33,348 bases of DNA from Marivivens sp. (GCA_023254495.1 JALRLK010000143.1:1-33348); one strand, 5' to 3'. Shown: positions 24,148 to 33,300, counted from the first letter of the stretch. Notes: generated by a model not told the origin, from the letters alone. Translations and numbers: made by a program.

Positions 24148-25305
24148 TTAGAGCCGGACGGTCACAACCTTCTGGCCCTTGGTTGCAAGGCCCACCTTGC
24201 CATCGCAAAGCATGAGCGCGTCATTGCCGAAAACCTCGGCGCGCCAGCCGTGCAGCGCGGGAAGGTCGCGTTCACCGGCCGCAATGGCGTCCAGCTCGGC
24301 CGAGGTTGCGATCAGCTTGGCGGCCACGCCTTCGTTGTCGGACTTGGCCTTGAGAAGCACACGCAGAAGATCGGCAAGCGCCGGATTGACCTGCAGTTTC
24401 TCGTGATTCTTGTCGACCTTGGGCAGCTTGTCGTTCGGCGTCTCGATCCCGGCCTTCACCGCTTTCAGGATGCCCTCGGCGATATCCCCCTTGCGGGCCT
24501 CGCGCAGGAGAAGGCGCGAGCGGCCAAGCTCGGCCTCGTTCTGCGGCTTGGTGGAGGCCAGCTCGATCAGCGCATCGTCCTTATAGACCCGCGAACGGGG
24601 AATGTTCTTCGACTGGGCATAGCTCTCGCGGAACGCGGCCAGCTCTTTCACGAGCGCCATAAAACGTCCCGAATGATTGCGCGTTTTGACCCGCTGCCAT
24701 GCCTCTTCGGGATGGGATTCATAGGTCGAAGGATCGGTCAGAACGGCGATTTCCTCGGCAACCCAGCGCTCGCGGCCGGTCTTTGCAAGACGCGCCTCAA
24801 GCACCTCGTAGATCTGCCGCAGATGCGTCACGTCCGCCAAGGCATAGGTCGCCTGCGCCTCGGTCAGCGGGCGGCGCGACCAGTCGGTGAAGCGGTGCGA
24901 TTTATCAAGCTCGGCATTGGCAATCTTGCGCACGAGGGTCTCATAGCCGACCTGCTCGCCATAGCCGCAAACCATCGCCGCCACCTGCGTGTCGAACATC
25001 GGATCGGGAATGACGCCCGCATCGACGAAGAAAATCTCGAGATCCTGCCGCGCGGCGTGAAAGACCTTCACCACCGCCTTATTGCGGAAAAGATCATAGA
25101 CCGGCTCGAGTGAAAGCCCCTCAGCCAGCGGATCGACCAGAACCGCATCGCCACCATCGGGATCGGAATAGGCCATCTGCAAAAGGCAGAGCTTGGACCA
25201 ATAGGTGCGTTCGCGCAGGAATTCGGTGTCCACGGTCACATAGGGGTGCTTGGCAGCTTCGGCGCAGAACGCAGCAAGCGCCTCGGTGGTGGTTAGCATC
25301 TTCAT
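24148..25305 (-). CDS. rnd: Ribonuclease D
   Basis: RNase D is a 3'-5' exonuclease that trims tRNA precursors. The 385 residues hold a DEDDy nuclease domain: D26 and E28 in VTVDTEFLRERTYW, the Asp of HAARQDLEIFF, and the Tyr/Asp pair of TYALADVTHLRQIY. A HRDC domain follows (WQRVKTRNHSGRFMALVKELAAFRE) and then a second helical region. Length and order are standard for the family. ATG 25305 is the only good start. It stands as a single gene between two convergent or divergent neighbours. Confidence 0.95.
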   Translation of the reverse strand: MKMLTTTEALAAFCAEAAKHPYVTVDTEFLRERTYWSKLCLLQMAYSDPDGGDAVLVDPLAEGLSLEPVYDLFRNKAVVKVFHAARQDLEIFFVDAGVIPDPMFDTQVAAMVCGYGEQVGYETLVRKIANAELDKSHRFTDWSRRPLTEAQATYALADVTHLRQIYEVLEARLAKTGRERWVAEEIAVLTDPSTYESHPEEAWQRVKTRNHSGRFMALVKELAAFRESYAQSKNIPRSRVYKDDALIELASTKPQNEAELGRSRLLLREARKGDIAEGILKAVKAGIETPNDKLPKVDKNHEKLQVNPALADLLRVLLKAKSDNEGVAAKLIATSAELDAIAAGERDLPALHGWRAEVFGNDALMLCDGKVGLATKGQKVVTVRL

Positions 25306-25502
25306 CGGATCGGTCTTTGCTCGCGCCTCAAGGGTTGAGCGTTCTTAGGCCAAGACGCCAAAATTGGAAAGACCCGCTCCTGACAGCCGCTAACACTGTG
25401 TGCTTGGGCCTGAGAGGCTTGCCTCAAGCCGGAAAACACACTAGAATCAAACCAATGCTGCGCACGCGCCTGGGGGGCCCTGTTGCAGAGAGTATCCGCC
25501 CG

Positions 25503-26519
25503 ATGGCGACACTCGAATTCTATATCACCGGCGATCAGCTTGGGTTTTATTCTTCTTTAGGCGTTACAGGGAAAAGCAACGGCACTAAGGTGACGCTCGA
25601 TGGCGTGACAGCTTTCGGCTCCTCGACCGATGTCTACAGAATTGTCGTTGACGGCGTGGACCCCGGCGATACCGGCCTGAGCACTGGCCAAACCGTATCC
25701 ATCTACGACTATCAGACCGGCGAACTGATCTATACCGGGCTTTACCCGGACACCTCGCTTTACAACGGCCGCGCCTCGTCCGACACGCACTTGATGCTTG
25801 ATAACGGAGATGGCAGAGGCGTCGTCATCAATCTTAACGGCGTCACCGACGGCTCGATGCAGCTCGGCCCGGGGGCAAAGGTTCCCTTGGGGGTCGAGCT
25901 ACCGTTTACCAGCCTGCCACCGACCCCGCCAACCTTCCCCTGTCTCGTCAAAGGCACCCTGATCGAGACCGATATCGGCCCCCTGCCCATCGAAACGCTT
26001 CGCGCCGGAGACAAGGTCGCAACCTTTGACAATGGGCTTCAACGCATCCGATGGATCGGCAAACGCGAGGTCTGCGGATTAGGCGGTGACGCCCCCATCG
26101 TTTTCGAGGCCGGCGCCCTCGGCAACTACCGGCGCCTTTTGGTCTCGCCACAGCACCGGATGCTGATGACCGACTGGCGCGCCGAGATGTATTTCGGCTC
26201 GCCCGAGGTGCTTGTGGCTGCGGTGCATCTCGTCAACGGAACGACGATCCGCCAACAGCCCCAACCGAAGATCACCTATTTCCACATGGTCTTTGACCAG
26301 CACGAGATTATCTTTGCAGAAGGCATCCGCACCGAAAGCCTTCATCTCGGCGCCGAGGCATTGGGACGGCTTGATACCAAGACCCGTTCAGAAATTCTCG
26401 CACTGTTTCCCGAAGCCGCCTATCGCGACAAAGAAACGGCCCGCCCTTGCTTGCGTGCCTACGAGACCGCGCTTGTTCCCGGAGAGAGAAAGACCGGCCT
26501 CCGGTCGTCGGCCGCATAG
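25503..26519 (+). CDS. Hint-domain protein, intact
   Basis: The 338-residue protein starts MATLEFYITGDQLG at ATG 25503; an upstream ATG at 25455 is also in frame. The first roughly 140 residues form a beta-rich domain. A Hint domain follows, beginning CLVKGTLIETDIGPLPIETLRAGD, with the conserved RIRWIGKREV, LVSPQHRMLM and a C-terminal YFHMVFDQHEIIFAEGI. The nucleophilic Cys is present, but the terminal Asn-Gly of inteins is replaced by Glu-Gly, so intein-type splicing is not expected. The function is unknown; it resembles the pseudogene at 12862 in domain order. Its last 61 bases overlap the 3' end of purN on the other strand. Confidence 0.85.
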   Translation: MATLEFYITGDQLGFYSSLGVTGKSNGTKVTLDGVTAFGSSTDVYRIVVDGVDPGDTGLSTGQTVSIYDYQTGELIYTGLYPDTSLYNGRASSDTHLMLDNGDGRGVVINLNGVTDGSMQLGPGAKVPLGVELPFTSLPPTPPTFPCLVKGTLIETDIGPLPIETLRAGDKVATFDNGLQRIRWIGKREVCGLGGDAPIVFEAGALGNYRRLLVSPQHRMLMTDWRAEMYFGSPEVLVAAVHLVNGTTIRQQPQPKITYFHMVFDQHEIIFAEGIRTESLHLGAEALGRLDTKTRSEILALFPEAAYRDKETARPCLRAYETALVPGERKTGLRSSAA

Positions 26520-27073
26520 CGCCGCAAGACCGCAGGATAAAGCGCATGCTCCATCGGCAGGAGCCGCGCGGCAAGGCGTTCAGGCGTGTCGCCCGGCTCG
26601 ATCGCAATCCGCGCCTGCCCAAGGATCGGCCCGCCATCGAGCTCGGCCGTGACCTCATGCACCGTGCAGCCATGCTCCGCGTCGCCCGCTTCGAGCGCAC
26701 GGGCATGGGTATGCAAGCCCTTGTAAAGCGGCAGAAGCGAGGGATGGATATTAAGCATCCGCCCCGCCCATTTGCCGGTGAACCCGGGCGTCAGGATGCG
26801 CATGAAGCCGGCAAGGCAGACGATCTCGACCCCCGCCGCCCGTAACACGCGATCAAGCTCGGCCTCAAACGCGGCCCGGTCCTTGCCGAAGGGGCGATGA
26901 TCCACCACAGCGGTCGGCACGCCAAGCGCCTCGGCCTTGGCCAGCCCGCCCACCTCAGGGTCGTTCGACAGAACCAGCACAGGCCGTGCCGGATGATCGC
27001 CGGTCATCGACTTCACAAGGGCAACCATGTTGGAGCCGCCCCCGGAAATCAGAATGCCGACGCGGCGGCTCAC
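26459..27073 (-). CDS. purN: GAR transformylase PurN
   Basis: PurN formylates glycinamide ribonucleotide using 10-formyl-THF. The 204 residues carry the phosphate loop [12 protein letters not shown], the catalytic Asn/His in [14 protein letters not shown] and the catalytic Asp in [11 protein letters not shown]. Translation starts at GTG 27073, which overlaps the purM stop as GTGA, so the two are translationally coupled. The last residues run into the convergent Hint gene, overlapping it by 61 bases. Confidence 0.95.
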   Translation of the reverse strand: MSRRVGILISGGGSNMVALVKSMTGDHPARPVLVLSNDPEVGGLAKAEALGVPTAVVDHRPFGKDRAAFEAELDRVLRAAGVEIVCLAGFMRILTPGFTGKWAGRMLNIHPSLLPLYKGLHTHARALEAGDAEHGCTVHEVTAELDGGPILGQARIAIEPGDTPERLAARLLPMEHALYPAVLRRYAADDRRPVFLSPGTSAVS

Positions 27074-28113
27074 AAAAGCCGCCCCGTATAGGCGACCCCC
27101 TGCCCCTTCACCACCCGACCGATCGGGCGCACATCCTCGCCCTCGGCCTTCAGCACCTCGGCCAAAGCCTCGGCCCGATCTGCGGCCACGACGGCGATCA
27201 TGCCAATGCCCGAGTTGAAAGTCTTGAGCAGCTCGGCCTCTTCCATGTTGGCCGTCTCGGCGAGCCAGCGGAACACGCCCGGCAGCTCCCATGACCCAAG
27301 GTCGATCTCGGCCCCCAGCCCCTCGGGCAAAACCCGCGGCAGGTTCTCGGTGAGGCCGCCGCCGGTGATATGCGCAAGCGCATGTACGCCGCCTGCGCGC
27401 ACCGCCGCCAAAGCCTGCTTCACATAAAGCCGCGTCGGCGTCAGAAGCGCCGTGCCAAGGCTCCCTTCGCCAAAGGGCGATGCGGCGTCCCAGCCAAGGC
27501 CCGAGAGCTCGACCACCTTACGGACAAAAGAATAACCGTTGGAATGCACCCCCGACGAGGACAGGCCCAAAAGCACATCGCCCTCTTCAACCCCCACCGG
27601 CAGATCCGCCCCGCGCTCCATCGCGCCCACGGCAAAGCCAGCCAGATCGAAATCGCCCGCGTGATACATGCTCGGCATCTCGGCCGTCTCGCCGCCGATC
27701 AGCGCACAACCCGACTGGGCGCAGCCCTCGGCAATGCCCTCGATGATCCGCGCAGCCGCATCGACATCCAGCTTGCCGGTGGCGAAATAATCGAGGAAAA
27801 ACAGAGGCTCCGCACCCTGACACACCAGATCGTTCACACACATCGCCACAAGGTCGATGCCGATCGTATCGACGTTCCCGGTATCAATCGCGATCCTGAG
27901 TTTGGTGCCAACCCCATCCGTCGCCGCCACCAGAACCGGATCGACATATCCCGCGCCCTTCAGATCAAAGAGCGCGCCAAAACCACCCAAGCCCGACATG
28001 ACCCCCGGCCGCGCCGTCCGCTTGGCGGCAGGCTTGATCCGCTCCACAAGCGCGTTGCCCGCGTCGATATCGACACCCGCATCCGCATAGGTCATCCCGG
28101 TCTTGGCGCTCAT
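27070..28113 (-). CDS. purM: AIR synthetase PurM
   Basis: PurM closes the imidazole ring, turning FGAM into AIR with ATP. The 347-residue protein shows [14 protein letters not shown] at the start, [43 protein letters not shown] and [16 protein letters not shown], the complete family set. ATG 28113 follows GGAGGGGAATTTT. It heads the purM-purN operon. Confidence 0.97.
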   Translation of the reverse strand: MSAKTGMTYADAGVDIDAGNALVERIKPAAKRTARPGVMSGLGGFGALFDLKGAGYVDPVLVAATDGVGTKLRIAIDTGNVDTIGIDLVAMCVNDLVCQGAEPLFFLDYFATGKLDVDAAARIIEGIAEGCAQSGCALIGGETAEMPSMYHAGDFDLAGFAVGAMERGADLPVGVEEGDVLLGLSSSGVHSNGYSFVRKVVELSGLGWDAASPFGEGSLGTALLTPTRLYVKQALAAVRAGGVHALAHITGGGLTENLPRVLPEGLGAEIDLGSWELPGVFRWLAETANMEEAELLKTFNSGIGMIAVVAADRAEALAEVLKAEGEDVRPIGRVVKGQGVAYTGRLL

Positions 28114-28215
28114 AAAATTCCCCTCCAGCTGTTGCCGCCCCGATACCCCAAGCCGCCCCCGCTGACCAGTGACAACTTGACCCTCCCCCGCCGCCCAGAT
28201 AGGCAATCCGTAGGC

Positions 28216-28291
28216 GGGCCTGTAGCTCAATGGTTAGAGCAGAGCGCTCATAACGCTTTGGTTGGGGGTTCAAGTCCCTCCGGGCCTACCA
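28216..28291 (+). tRNA. tRNA with CAT anticodon, probably tRNA-Ile2 (or elongator tRNA-Met)
   Basis: The sequence folds into a full cloverleaf of 76 bases with encoded CCA. Acceptor GGGCCTG pairs with CGGGCCT (two G-U pairs). The D-arm is GCTC/GAGC, the anticodon stem GAGCG/CGCTT with loop CTCATAA, and the T-arm GGGGG/CCCTC with TTCAAGT. The anticodon CAT is shared by elongator Met and by Ile2, whose C34 is modified to lysidine by TilS. The variable-loop region resembles Ile2 more, but this is not decisive. It is not an initiator, since the first acceptor pair is formed. Confidence 0.9.
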
Positions 28292-28306
28292 CGCCTTCTT
28301 TTGGCG

Positions 28307-28357
28307 ATAAATACTCCGGGGGAGTCGCCCGGAACGGGCGGCGGGGGCAGAGCCCCC
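28307..28357 (+). repeat. Third copy of the ATAAATA / CCGGGG / GGGGGC modular hairpin element
   Basis: ATAAATACTCCGGGGG (28307-28322) is followed by a GCCCG-GAA-CGGGC hairpin and then GGGGGC-AGA-GCCCCC (28343-28357). This is the same order and spacing as copy B at 20604-20648. It sits between the CAT tRNA and the stop codon of the histidine kinase, so the last hairpin directly abuts the kinase stop. A small CGCC...GGCG stem with a T-run at 28292-28306 precedes it. Confidence 0.68.
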
Positions 28358-29680
28358 TCAGCGCGGGATGACAATCTCGGCCAAAAGCCCTCCTAAAGCC
28401 TCGCTCTCCCCCAGACGCAAACTGCCCCCATGCAGCCGCGCCACATCGGCCACGATGGCCAGCCCAAGACCCACGCCCGAGCCGCGGTTCTGATTGCGCG
28501 CCGGATCAAGCCGCGTGAACGGCCGCATCGCTTCCTCCCGCTGCGCCTCGGGGATGCCGGGGCCGTTGTCCTCGACACCAAAAATCACTGTCCGCTCGGT
28601 CGCCCGCACACCCACCCGCACCTCGCTGCCATAGCGCAGCCCGTTGCCGATCAGGTTGTCGAGCGCCCGGCGCATCGCCATTGGCCTGAGCGGCAAAGAC
28701 ACGGTGACCTCCAACAGCCCGCCTTCCGAAAGGCGTACTGCCTGTCCCGCCCGTTCGGCATCCGCGATGACCTGCGCCAAGAGCGCTGCGGGATCGGCCT
28801 CTTCCGGCTTGTCGGCCGCGTCCTGCCGACCAAACTCGAGAAAGGCATCGACCAGATGCTGCATATCCTCGACATCCGAAACGAGCGGCCTCGCCTCCTT
28901 CTCATCCATCATCGACAGCGCAAGCCGCAGCCGGGTCAGCGGTGTTCTGAGATCATGCCCGACACCCGAAAGCATCAGGCTCCGTGTCTGCGCCTGCCGC
29001 TCGATCCGAGAGCGCATCTCAAGGAAGGCCGTTCCCGCGGCCCGCACCTCGGTCGCCCCCGAAGGTGTGAAAGGCACCACACGCCCCTTGCCGAACTCCG
29101 CCGCAGCCTCGGCCATGCGCTTGATCGGGCGCAGCTGGTTGCGCAGGAAGAAGAAGGAAACCAAGGTCAGGAACGCGCCCATCACCAGCATGATGACGAT
29201 CAGCTGATGGGGATTGCTGGCCGCCACCCGGGTTCGGGCAAAGTCGACGCCGACAGGGCCGCGCTCGGTTTGGAGCAGGATCCTAATGCCTCCCCGATCC
29301 TCTAGATCTACAACCGCAACCTCTGGAACCGTCTCGAAGATCCTTTTCATCGCAAGGCCCGACAGGTCGTACCAACGCACCACCGGCTGGACCGTGTCTG
29401 GATCAAGATCGAAAACGACCCTCATATTCATCGCTTTGGCAAAGGCCAACGCAAAAGCCCTCGCCTCACTGTCATCAGCGGCCCCGGCGATCCCCTCCGC
29501 CATATAGGCGAGTTCCTCGGCCACCGTCTCGGTCATCTGCCGCGTGACCCAGTCATAGTGCCGCTGGATAAAGACCACCGAGACAATGAGCTGCACCGCC
29601 ACCACCGGCATCAAAAGGATAAGCGTCGCCCGCCCGTAAAGGCTGCGCGGCATGAATTGTTTGAGCCAGGCGAAAAACAT
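28358..29680 (-). CDS. EnvZ-type sensor histidine kinase
   Basis: The 440-residue kinase has a first membrane helix at about 14-36, a periplasmic sensor of some 130 residues, and a second helix near 170-192. A HAMP-like linker (LRPIKRMAEAAAEFG) follows, then HisKA with the phospho-acceptor H242 in SGVGHDLRTPLTRLR. The ATPase has NLIGNGLRYG, DNGPGIPEAQ and GSGVGLGLAI. The architecture and the HDLRTPLTRLR box are those of the EnvZ/RstB type. No response regulator gene is adjacent in this window. ATG 29680 is taken as the start because the family begins with this short basic segment and helix. The reading frame stays open far upstream to 30358, but that part is antisense to the MBL gene. Confidence 0.85.
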   Translation of the reverse strand: MFFAWLKQFMPRSLYGRATLILLMPVVAVQLIVSVVFIQRHYDWVTRQMTETVAEELAYMAEGIAGAADDSEARAFALAFAKAMNMRVVFDLDPDTVQPVVRWYDLSGLAMKRIFETVPEVAVVDLEDRGGIRILLQTERGPVGVDFARTRVAASNPHQLIVIMLVMGAFLTLVSFFFLRNQLRPIKRMAEAAAEFGKGRVVPFTPSGATEVRAAGTAFLEMRSRIERQAQTRSLMLSGVGHDLRTPLTRLRLALSMMDEKEARPLVSDVEDMQHLVDAFLEFGRQDAADKPEEADPAALLAQVIADAERAGQAVRLSEGGLLEVTVSLPLRPMAMRRALDNLIGNGLRYGSEVRVGVRATERTVIFGVEDNGPGIPEAQREEAMRPFTRLDPARNQNRGSGVGLGLAIVADVARLHGGSLRLGESEALGGLLAEIVIPR

Positions 29681-29719
29681 ACCTAAAGCTAGCCGCGGAA
29701 CGGATCGGAAGAAAGCGCC

Positions 29720-30622
29720 ATGACTGACGGCAAACGCCCAGAAGCAGGAATTCTGCAAGACCTTGGCAACGGCATCGCCCGGGTTCTGGCCCCGAACCCC
29801 TCGCCCATGACCTTCTGGGGCACCAACAGCTATTTTTTGGGCGACCGAAGTGTTGCGGTGATCGACCCCGGCCCTGCAAGCCCCGCGCATCTTCAGGCGC
29901 TTCTGGCGGCCATTGGCGGCCGGACCGTCACCCATATCCTCGTCACCCACAGCCATGTCGATCACTCCCCCCTCGCCCGCCCCTTGGCCGAGGCAACCGG
30001 CGCACCTGTCCTCGCCTTTGGCGATAGCCGCGCGGGTCGCACCGCGGCGATGGACCGGCTGACCGCGCAGGGGCTCACAGGCGGCGGCGAGGGGGTCGAT
30101 CCCGATTTCGCGCCGGATATCCTTCTGGCCGATGGCGCGACGCTCGAGGGCGACGAATGGCGGCTCGAGGCCTTCCATACCCCCGGCCATTTCGGCAATC
30201 ACCTCTGCCTGCGCCACGGCGACGACCTGTTTTCCGGCGATCACGTGATGGGCTGGGCCAGCTCGCTCGTCTCGCCGCCTGATGGCGATCTGACCGATTT
30301 CATGGCCTCGACCCGCCGCCTGACCGAAATCGGCGCCGCCCGCGCCCTGCCCGGCCACGGCGATCCGGTTGAGGCCCTCGACGCCCGCCTGCGCTGGCTA
30401 ATCGACCACCGCCTCGGCCGCGAGGCACAGATCCTTGCAGCCCTCGCCTCGGGGCCCGCCACCTGCGAAGCCCTCACTGCCGCGATCTATACCGATGTCG
30501 CCCCCGCGCTTCTGCCCGCCGCAGCACGCAACGTCTTTGCCCATCTCGTCGATCTGGTGGGTCGCGGGGCCGTCACCGCAGCCCCGGAGATCTCTGTTAA
30601 TGCTACGTTTTCAAGGACTTGA
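29720..30622 (+). CDS. MBL-fold metallo-hydrolase (LACTB2-like)
   Basis: The 300-residue protein is a metallo-beta-lactamase fold. It shows the TNSYFLGDRSVAVIDPGPA strand start, the metal-binding motif THSHVDH (H77, H79, D81, H82), the third-ligand region AFHTPGHFGNHLC, then FSGDHVMG and LPGHGDPV. A C-terminal winged-helix-like domain (AALASGPATCEALTAAIY to LVDLVGRGAV) is typical of LACTB2-type ribonucleases and related hydrolases; the substrate is unproven. It is divergent from the EnvZ-type kinase (39 bases between starts) and is followed by tRNA-Asn. Confidence 0.9.
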   Translation: MTDGKRPEAGILQDLGNGIARVLAPNPSPMTFWGTNSYFLGDRSVAVIDPGPASPAHLQALLAAIGGRTVTHILVTHSHVDHSPLARPLAEATGAPVLAFGDSRAGRTAAMDRLTAQGLTGGGEGVDPDFAPDILLADGATLEGDEWRLEAFHTPGHFGNHLCLRHGDDLFSGDHVMGWASSLVSPPDGDLTDFMASTRRLTEIGAARALPGHGDPVEALDARLRWLIDHRLGREAQILAALASGPATCEALTAAIYTDVAPALLPAAARNVFAHLVDLVGRGAVTAAPEISVNATFSRT

Positions 30623-30703
30623 AGAAAAACGCACCGCGCCGCACATTTTTCCCCATAACCCTCTGGACGCCGCACCGACCCATTGCTATACGACCCCCCG
30701 TGT

Positions 30704-30778
30704 TCCGGCGTAGCTCAGCGGTAGAGCAGTTGACTGTTAATCAATTGGTCGTAGGTTCGATCCCTACCGCCGGAGCCA
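30704..30778 (+). tRNA. tRNA-Asn (GTT)
   Basis: This is a 75-base cloverleaf with encoded CCA. Acceptor TCCGGCG pairs with CGCCGGA; the D-arm is GCTC/GAGC, the anticodon stem GTTGA/TCAAT with loop CTGTTAA (anticodon GTT), and the T-arm GTAGG/CCTAC with TTCGATC. Base composition falls sharply on its 3' side, so it may be an island integration site. Confidence 0.97.
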
Positions 30779-30786
30779 ATAAATAC

Positions 30787-30827
30787 AAGGGCGTCAATGG
30801 CTTAGACCATAGGCGCCCTTTGGTTTT
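30787..30827 (+). terminator. Terminator of tRNA-Asn
   Basis: AAGGGCG (30787-30793) pairs with CGCCCTT (30814-30820), and an inner ATGG/CCAT pair extends the stem. It is followed by TGGTTTTTG. It lies nine bases past the tRNA CCA end. Confidence 0.75.
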
Positions 30828-30840
30828 TGTATCACGAAAA

Positions 30841-30881
30841 GTTATAAACAGTTATAAACCTTTCAAATAACTCTTTGAAAG
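30841..30881. repeat. Tandem GTTATAAAC repeats and an adjacent perfect inverted repeat
   Basis: GTTATAAAC occurs at 30841-30849 and 30851-30859. It is followed at once by CTTTCAAA (30860-30867) and its exact complement TTTGAAAG (30874-30881) around a 6-base centre. The cluster lies at the boundary between the tRNA-Asn gene and AT-rich DNA, about 160 bases before the unknown gene. It could be an operator or a recombinase/excisionase binding region. No known consensus is recognised. Confidence 0.45.
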
Positions 30882-31037
30882 TAAGCGGGATTAGGCTTTG
30901 TGAAGCCGTCACACCGGATCAAGATCAAACTTTTAACCACGTAAACGGCAAAAATGCCTTGAAAGTGTCACCCAAGCCGGGAAACTGAAGTCAAATGGGC
31001 TGCCCCAGACTTCACAGAGCGAAAAGAGCGTGAACAC

Positions 31038-33269
31038 ATGATAAAATACGCACTTCCAACATCACTAAAAGTTGGAGCACTCTTATTATCAACCGCCCTT
31101 TACACCACCCAACCAGGCGCCCAAACGCCCGCTCAGTGCTTTCAAAACCCATCTCTTTGCCAATCCTCCAAGCCTTCAAAAAATACAGTTGCTAAGACTC
31201 CCGATGTAATTGGAGAGGAATTCAATAAGTTCAACTCCGAAGGAAGAATGCAAATACAGAAAACGCTTGCTGATAAAGGATTTTATAAATCCTCAATTGA
31301 CGGACAATACGGCCCTGGAACAAAAAACTCCATAAAATCATATTTAACCAACAGTGGCGTCAACCACTCATCCAGAAACCAAGTGTCAGCCGCCCTCAGT
31401 AAATTAGTTGTTTTCAAAGAGGAAGTTGAAAAATTTATCTCTAAAAAAGGAGAAGAAGAAGATACTGCTAAGCAACTTGATGCTCAAAATTTCATCTCTG
31501 ACTTGGAAGAATATATATCTGCAGGGCAGAGCAAATTCGACCTCAATTTTGCGCTTGAATTTACTAAGATCAGCGGCATTAAAAAGGGAGAATGGAGCGC
31601 AGCACTTGAGGAATCATTGAATCAATTTAAGCTTTATGTATCGAACGAGCAGGGATTTGTAAACTTTCACAAGATAAAATCGGCAGAACGACAAAAAGAA
31701 TACGAGGTTAAATTAGCAAATACCAGAGAGAGTTTGTTTGAGCAGGTTTCTCTTACTAGAACGTGGGCTAAGTCTAATCTTCTCGACGAACGGACAGCAG
31801 AAGTAATTAGGTTAGTCATCGCCGCCGAAGAGGCGATCCAAAACAGCAATCTGTCTATAGTTGAAGAGACACTTCAAACAGTCACCAAAATGAATGCGAA
31901 TCTTGGGGTTTCTAAGCCTGCATCAACCGATGCCAATCGTGACTCTCGGTTCACGCCAGATTCGTTGTATGTATTTGGCAACTTTACAGGCAAGGCGACC
32001 CACATCTTCAAAGGAATGACTGGCCAACCAGAAGTCACAGATGGACAAGTTGATATTTGCATGGTTGGAGAATGGGACAAATGGCAACGCTACACGCTGC
32101 TTGACTACGTTTCCGATAAATTGAATCCGGATCTTTATACCATCTCAGAACAAGTCTGCTCGGGAAACGAAGATCTATTAGCAATTACTGGAAAAGATTT
32201 AATCGAAGGCAAATTGCCGATATCCTTTGAAACTGGTTATGAAGATCTAACGACAATTACCAGATCAGATTCTGTTGCTATCAAGCGTAAATTCTCTTTA
32301 ATGTCTGAGATTTATGAAGACGATGTTCTAAATGGCGTCAAGGCGGGTTATGGCGTGTTGTCTTTTGATATAAACACAAAATCTATATGTTTGTCTGTAC
32401 CCGAACAAAGCACTGACCACATGGATGCTCTGCAAGGTAATTTTGATTTGATAACTTTATTTGATGGCATTCTTGAAAATGTAGAATTTAGTGAAAATGT
32501 CCTTGATGCATTCAGAAAGGTCCAAAGAGGTAAATGTGGGTTCGTTTACGCAAAGTCTGAGGATCTCGCAAAATTAATAGATGCCGCTAAAAATAATAAA
32601 ATTGATTACAGCTTATTACCTGTTTGGGTGACCGAGGAGACTTTAACTAAGATAGCTGAGAACCGCACCGCAACCGCAAAACAGCGCTTATCAGAGCAGG
32701 AAGCCCGAAAGCAACGTGAACAATTGACTGAACAAGCACGTGAAGAGGCAATGAAAAAGGCTTTGGCTAAGCAGGCTGTGCTGCGTGAGAAATATGAAGT
32801 TCGATATTCAGCGATCCTGGATCAGTTTTTGACGTTGAGCAATGTAGCGATTAATTTTGGGTTCCAACACTCTCCATTGGATTCAAACTACATTAATAAA
32901 TACCTTGAACTCAGCATTATTGATCCCATTACAGAGAATTCAAGTAGCTTTGACCCTTTAATTGAGGATATGCAAAACCTTGCATTGGAAAAGTGGGAGA
33001 AAACTGGAGTAATATTAGAAAAGATTGACTATGGGTCAGTCAACTACAAAGGCAGAGTGCTGGAGGGAGTAACCGCCGAAATACGAATTTCACTTAAAAA
33101 TAGGGTTATCGGAGATTTCAAAACTTATTGCAAAAAAATTCGAGCTATTCAAGATGATGATTTTGATATGTGGCGCAATGTAGAACTAATCAACTGCGCA
33201 TCTGATGATCGGGACTGGAACGTGCTCAATAACTTTGAAAGCCGGTGGGTTGTAAAGACCGATGAGTAA
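31038..33269 (+). CDS. Large secreted protein of unknown function with a peptidoglycan-binding-like N-terminal domain
   Basis: The 743-residue protein starts MIKYALPTSLKVGALLL, a signal peptide probably cleaved near PGAQT, followed by a Cys pair (QCFQNPSLCQ). Residues about 62-115 (MQIQKTLADKGFYKSSIDGQ, YGPGTKNSIKSYL) resemble a PG_binding_1 repeat, which would hold it at the cell wall. A helical region follows, then a mixed domain (around 310-530) with several Cys residues (DICMVGEW, EQVCSG, SICLSV, GKCGFVYA) that I cannot assign. A basic coiled coil (about 540-590, rich in QEARKQREQ) and a final domain complete it. Codon use is strikingly AT-rich (many AAA, ATT, TTA), unlike every other gene here, pointing to horizontal acquisition. 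No catalytic motif is recognised. It is the only island gene visible before the window ends. Confidence 0.8.
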   Translation: MIKYALPTSLKVGALLLSTALYTTQPGAQTPAQCFQNPSLCQSSKPSKNTVAKTPDVIGEEFNKFNSEGRMQIQKTLADKGFYKSSIDGQYGPGTKNSIKSYLTNSGVNHSSRNQVSAALSKLVVFKEEVEKFISKKGEEEDTAKQLDAQNFISDLEEYISAGQSKFDLNFALEFTKISGIKKGEWSAALEESLNQFKLYVSNEQGFVNFHKIKSAERQKEYEVKLANTRESLFEQVSLTRTWAKSNLLDERTAEVIRLVIAAEEAIQNSNLSIVEETLQTVTKMNANLGVSKPASTDANRDSRFTPDSLYVFGNFTGKATHIFKGMTGQPEVTDGQVDICMVGEWDKWQRYTLLDYVSDKLNPDLYTISEQVCSGNEDLLAITGKDLIEGKLPISFETGYEDLTTITRSDSVAIKRKFSLMSEIYEDDVLNGVKAGYGVLSFDINTKSICLSVPEQSTDHMDALQGNFDLITLFDGILENVEFSENVLDAFRKVQRGKCGFVYAKSEDLAKLIDAAKNNKIDYSLLPVWVTEETLTKIAENRTATAKQRLSEQEARKQREQLTEQAREEAMKKALAKQAVLREKYEVRYSAILDQFLTLSNVAINFGFQHSPLDSNYINKYLELSIIDPITENSSSFDPLIEDMQNLALEKWEKTGVILEKIDYGSVNYKGRVLEGVTAEIRISLKNRVIGDFKTYCKKIRAIQDDDFDMWRNVELINCASDDRDWNVLNNFESRWVVKTDE

Positions 33270-33284
33270 TAGTCTCGTCAACGT

Positions 33285-33300
33285 GTGATGCATACATCAC
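33285..33300. other. Short perfect inverted repeat after the unknown gene
   Basis: GTGATG-CATA-CATCAC forms a 6-bp dyad 15 bases past the stop of the unknown gene. There is no T-run, so an operator for a following gene is as likely as a terminator. An ATG at 33333 near the window end may begin another gene, but too little is visible. Confidence 0.33.

Noticed and set aside
25503-26519. An intein or self-splicing insertion
   Set aside because: The Hint domain is C-terminal with no extein after it, and the final Asn is missing.
29681-30358. Upstream extension of the EnvZ-type kinase to 666 residues
   Set aside because: The extra residues are antisense to the MBL hydrolase and show no domain; the kinase family begins at the segment coded from 29680.
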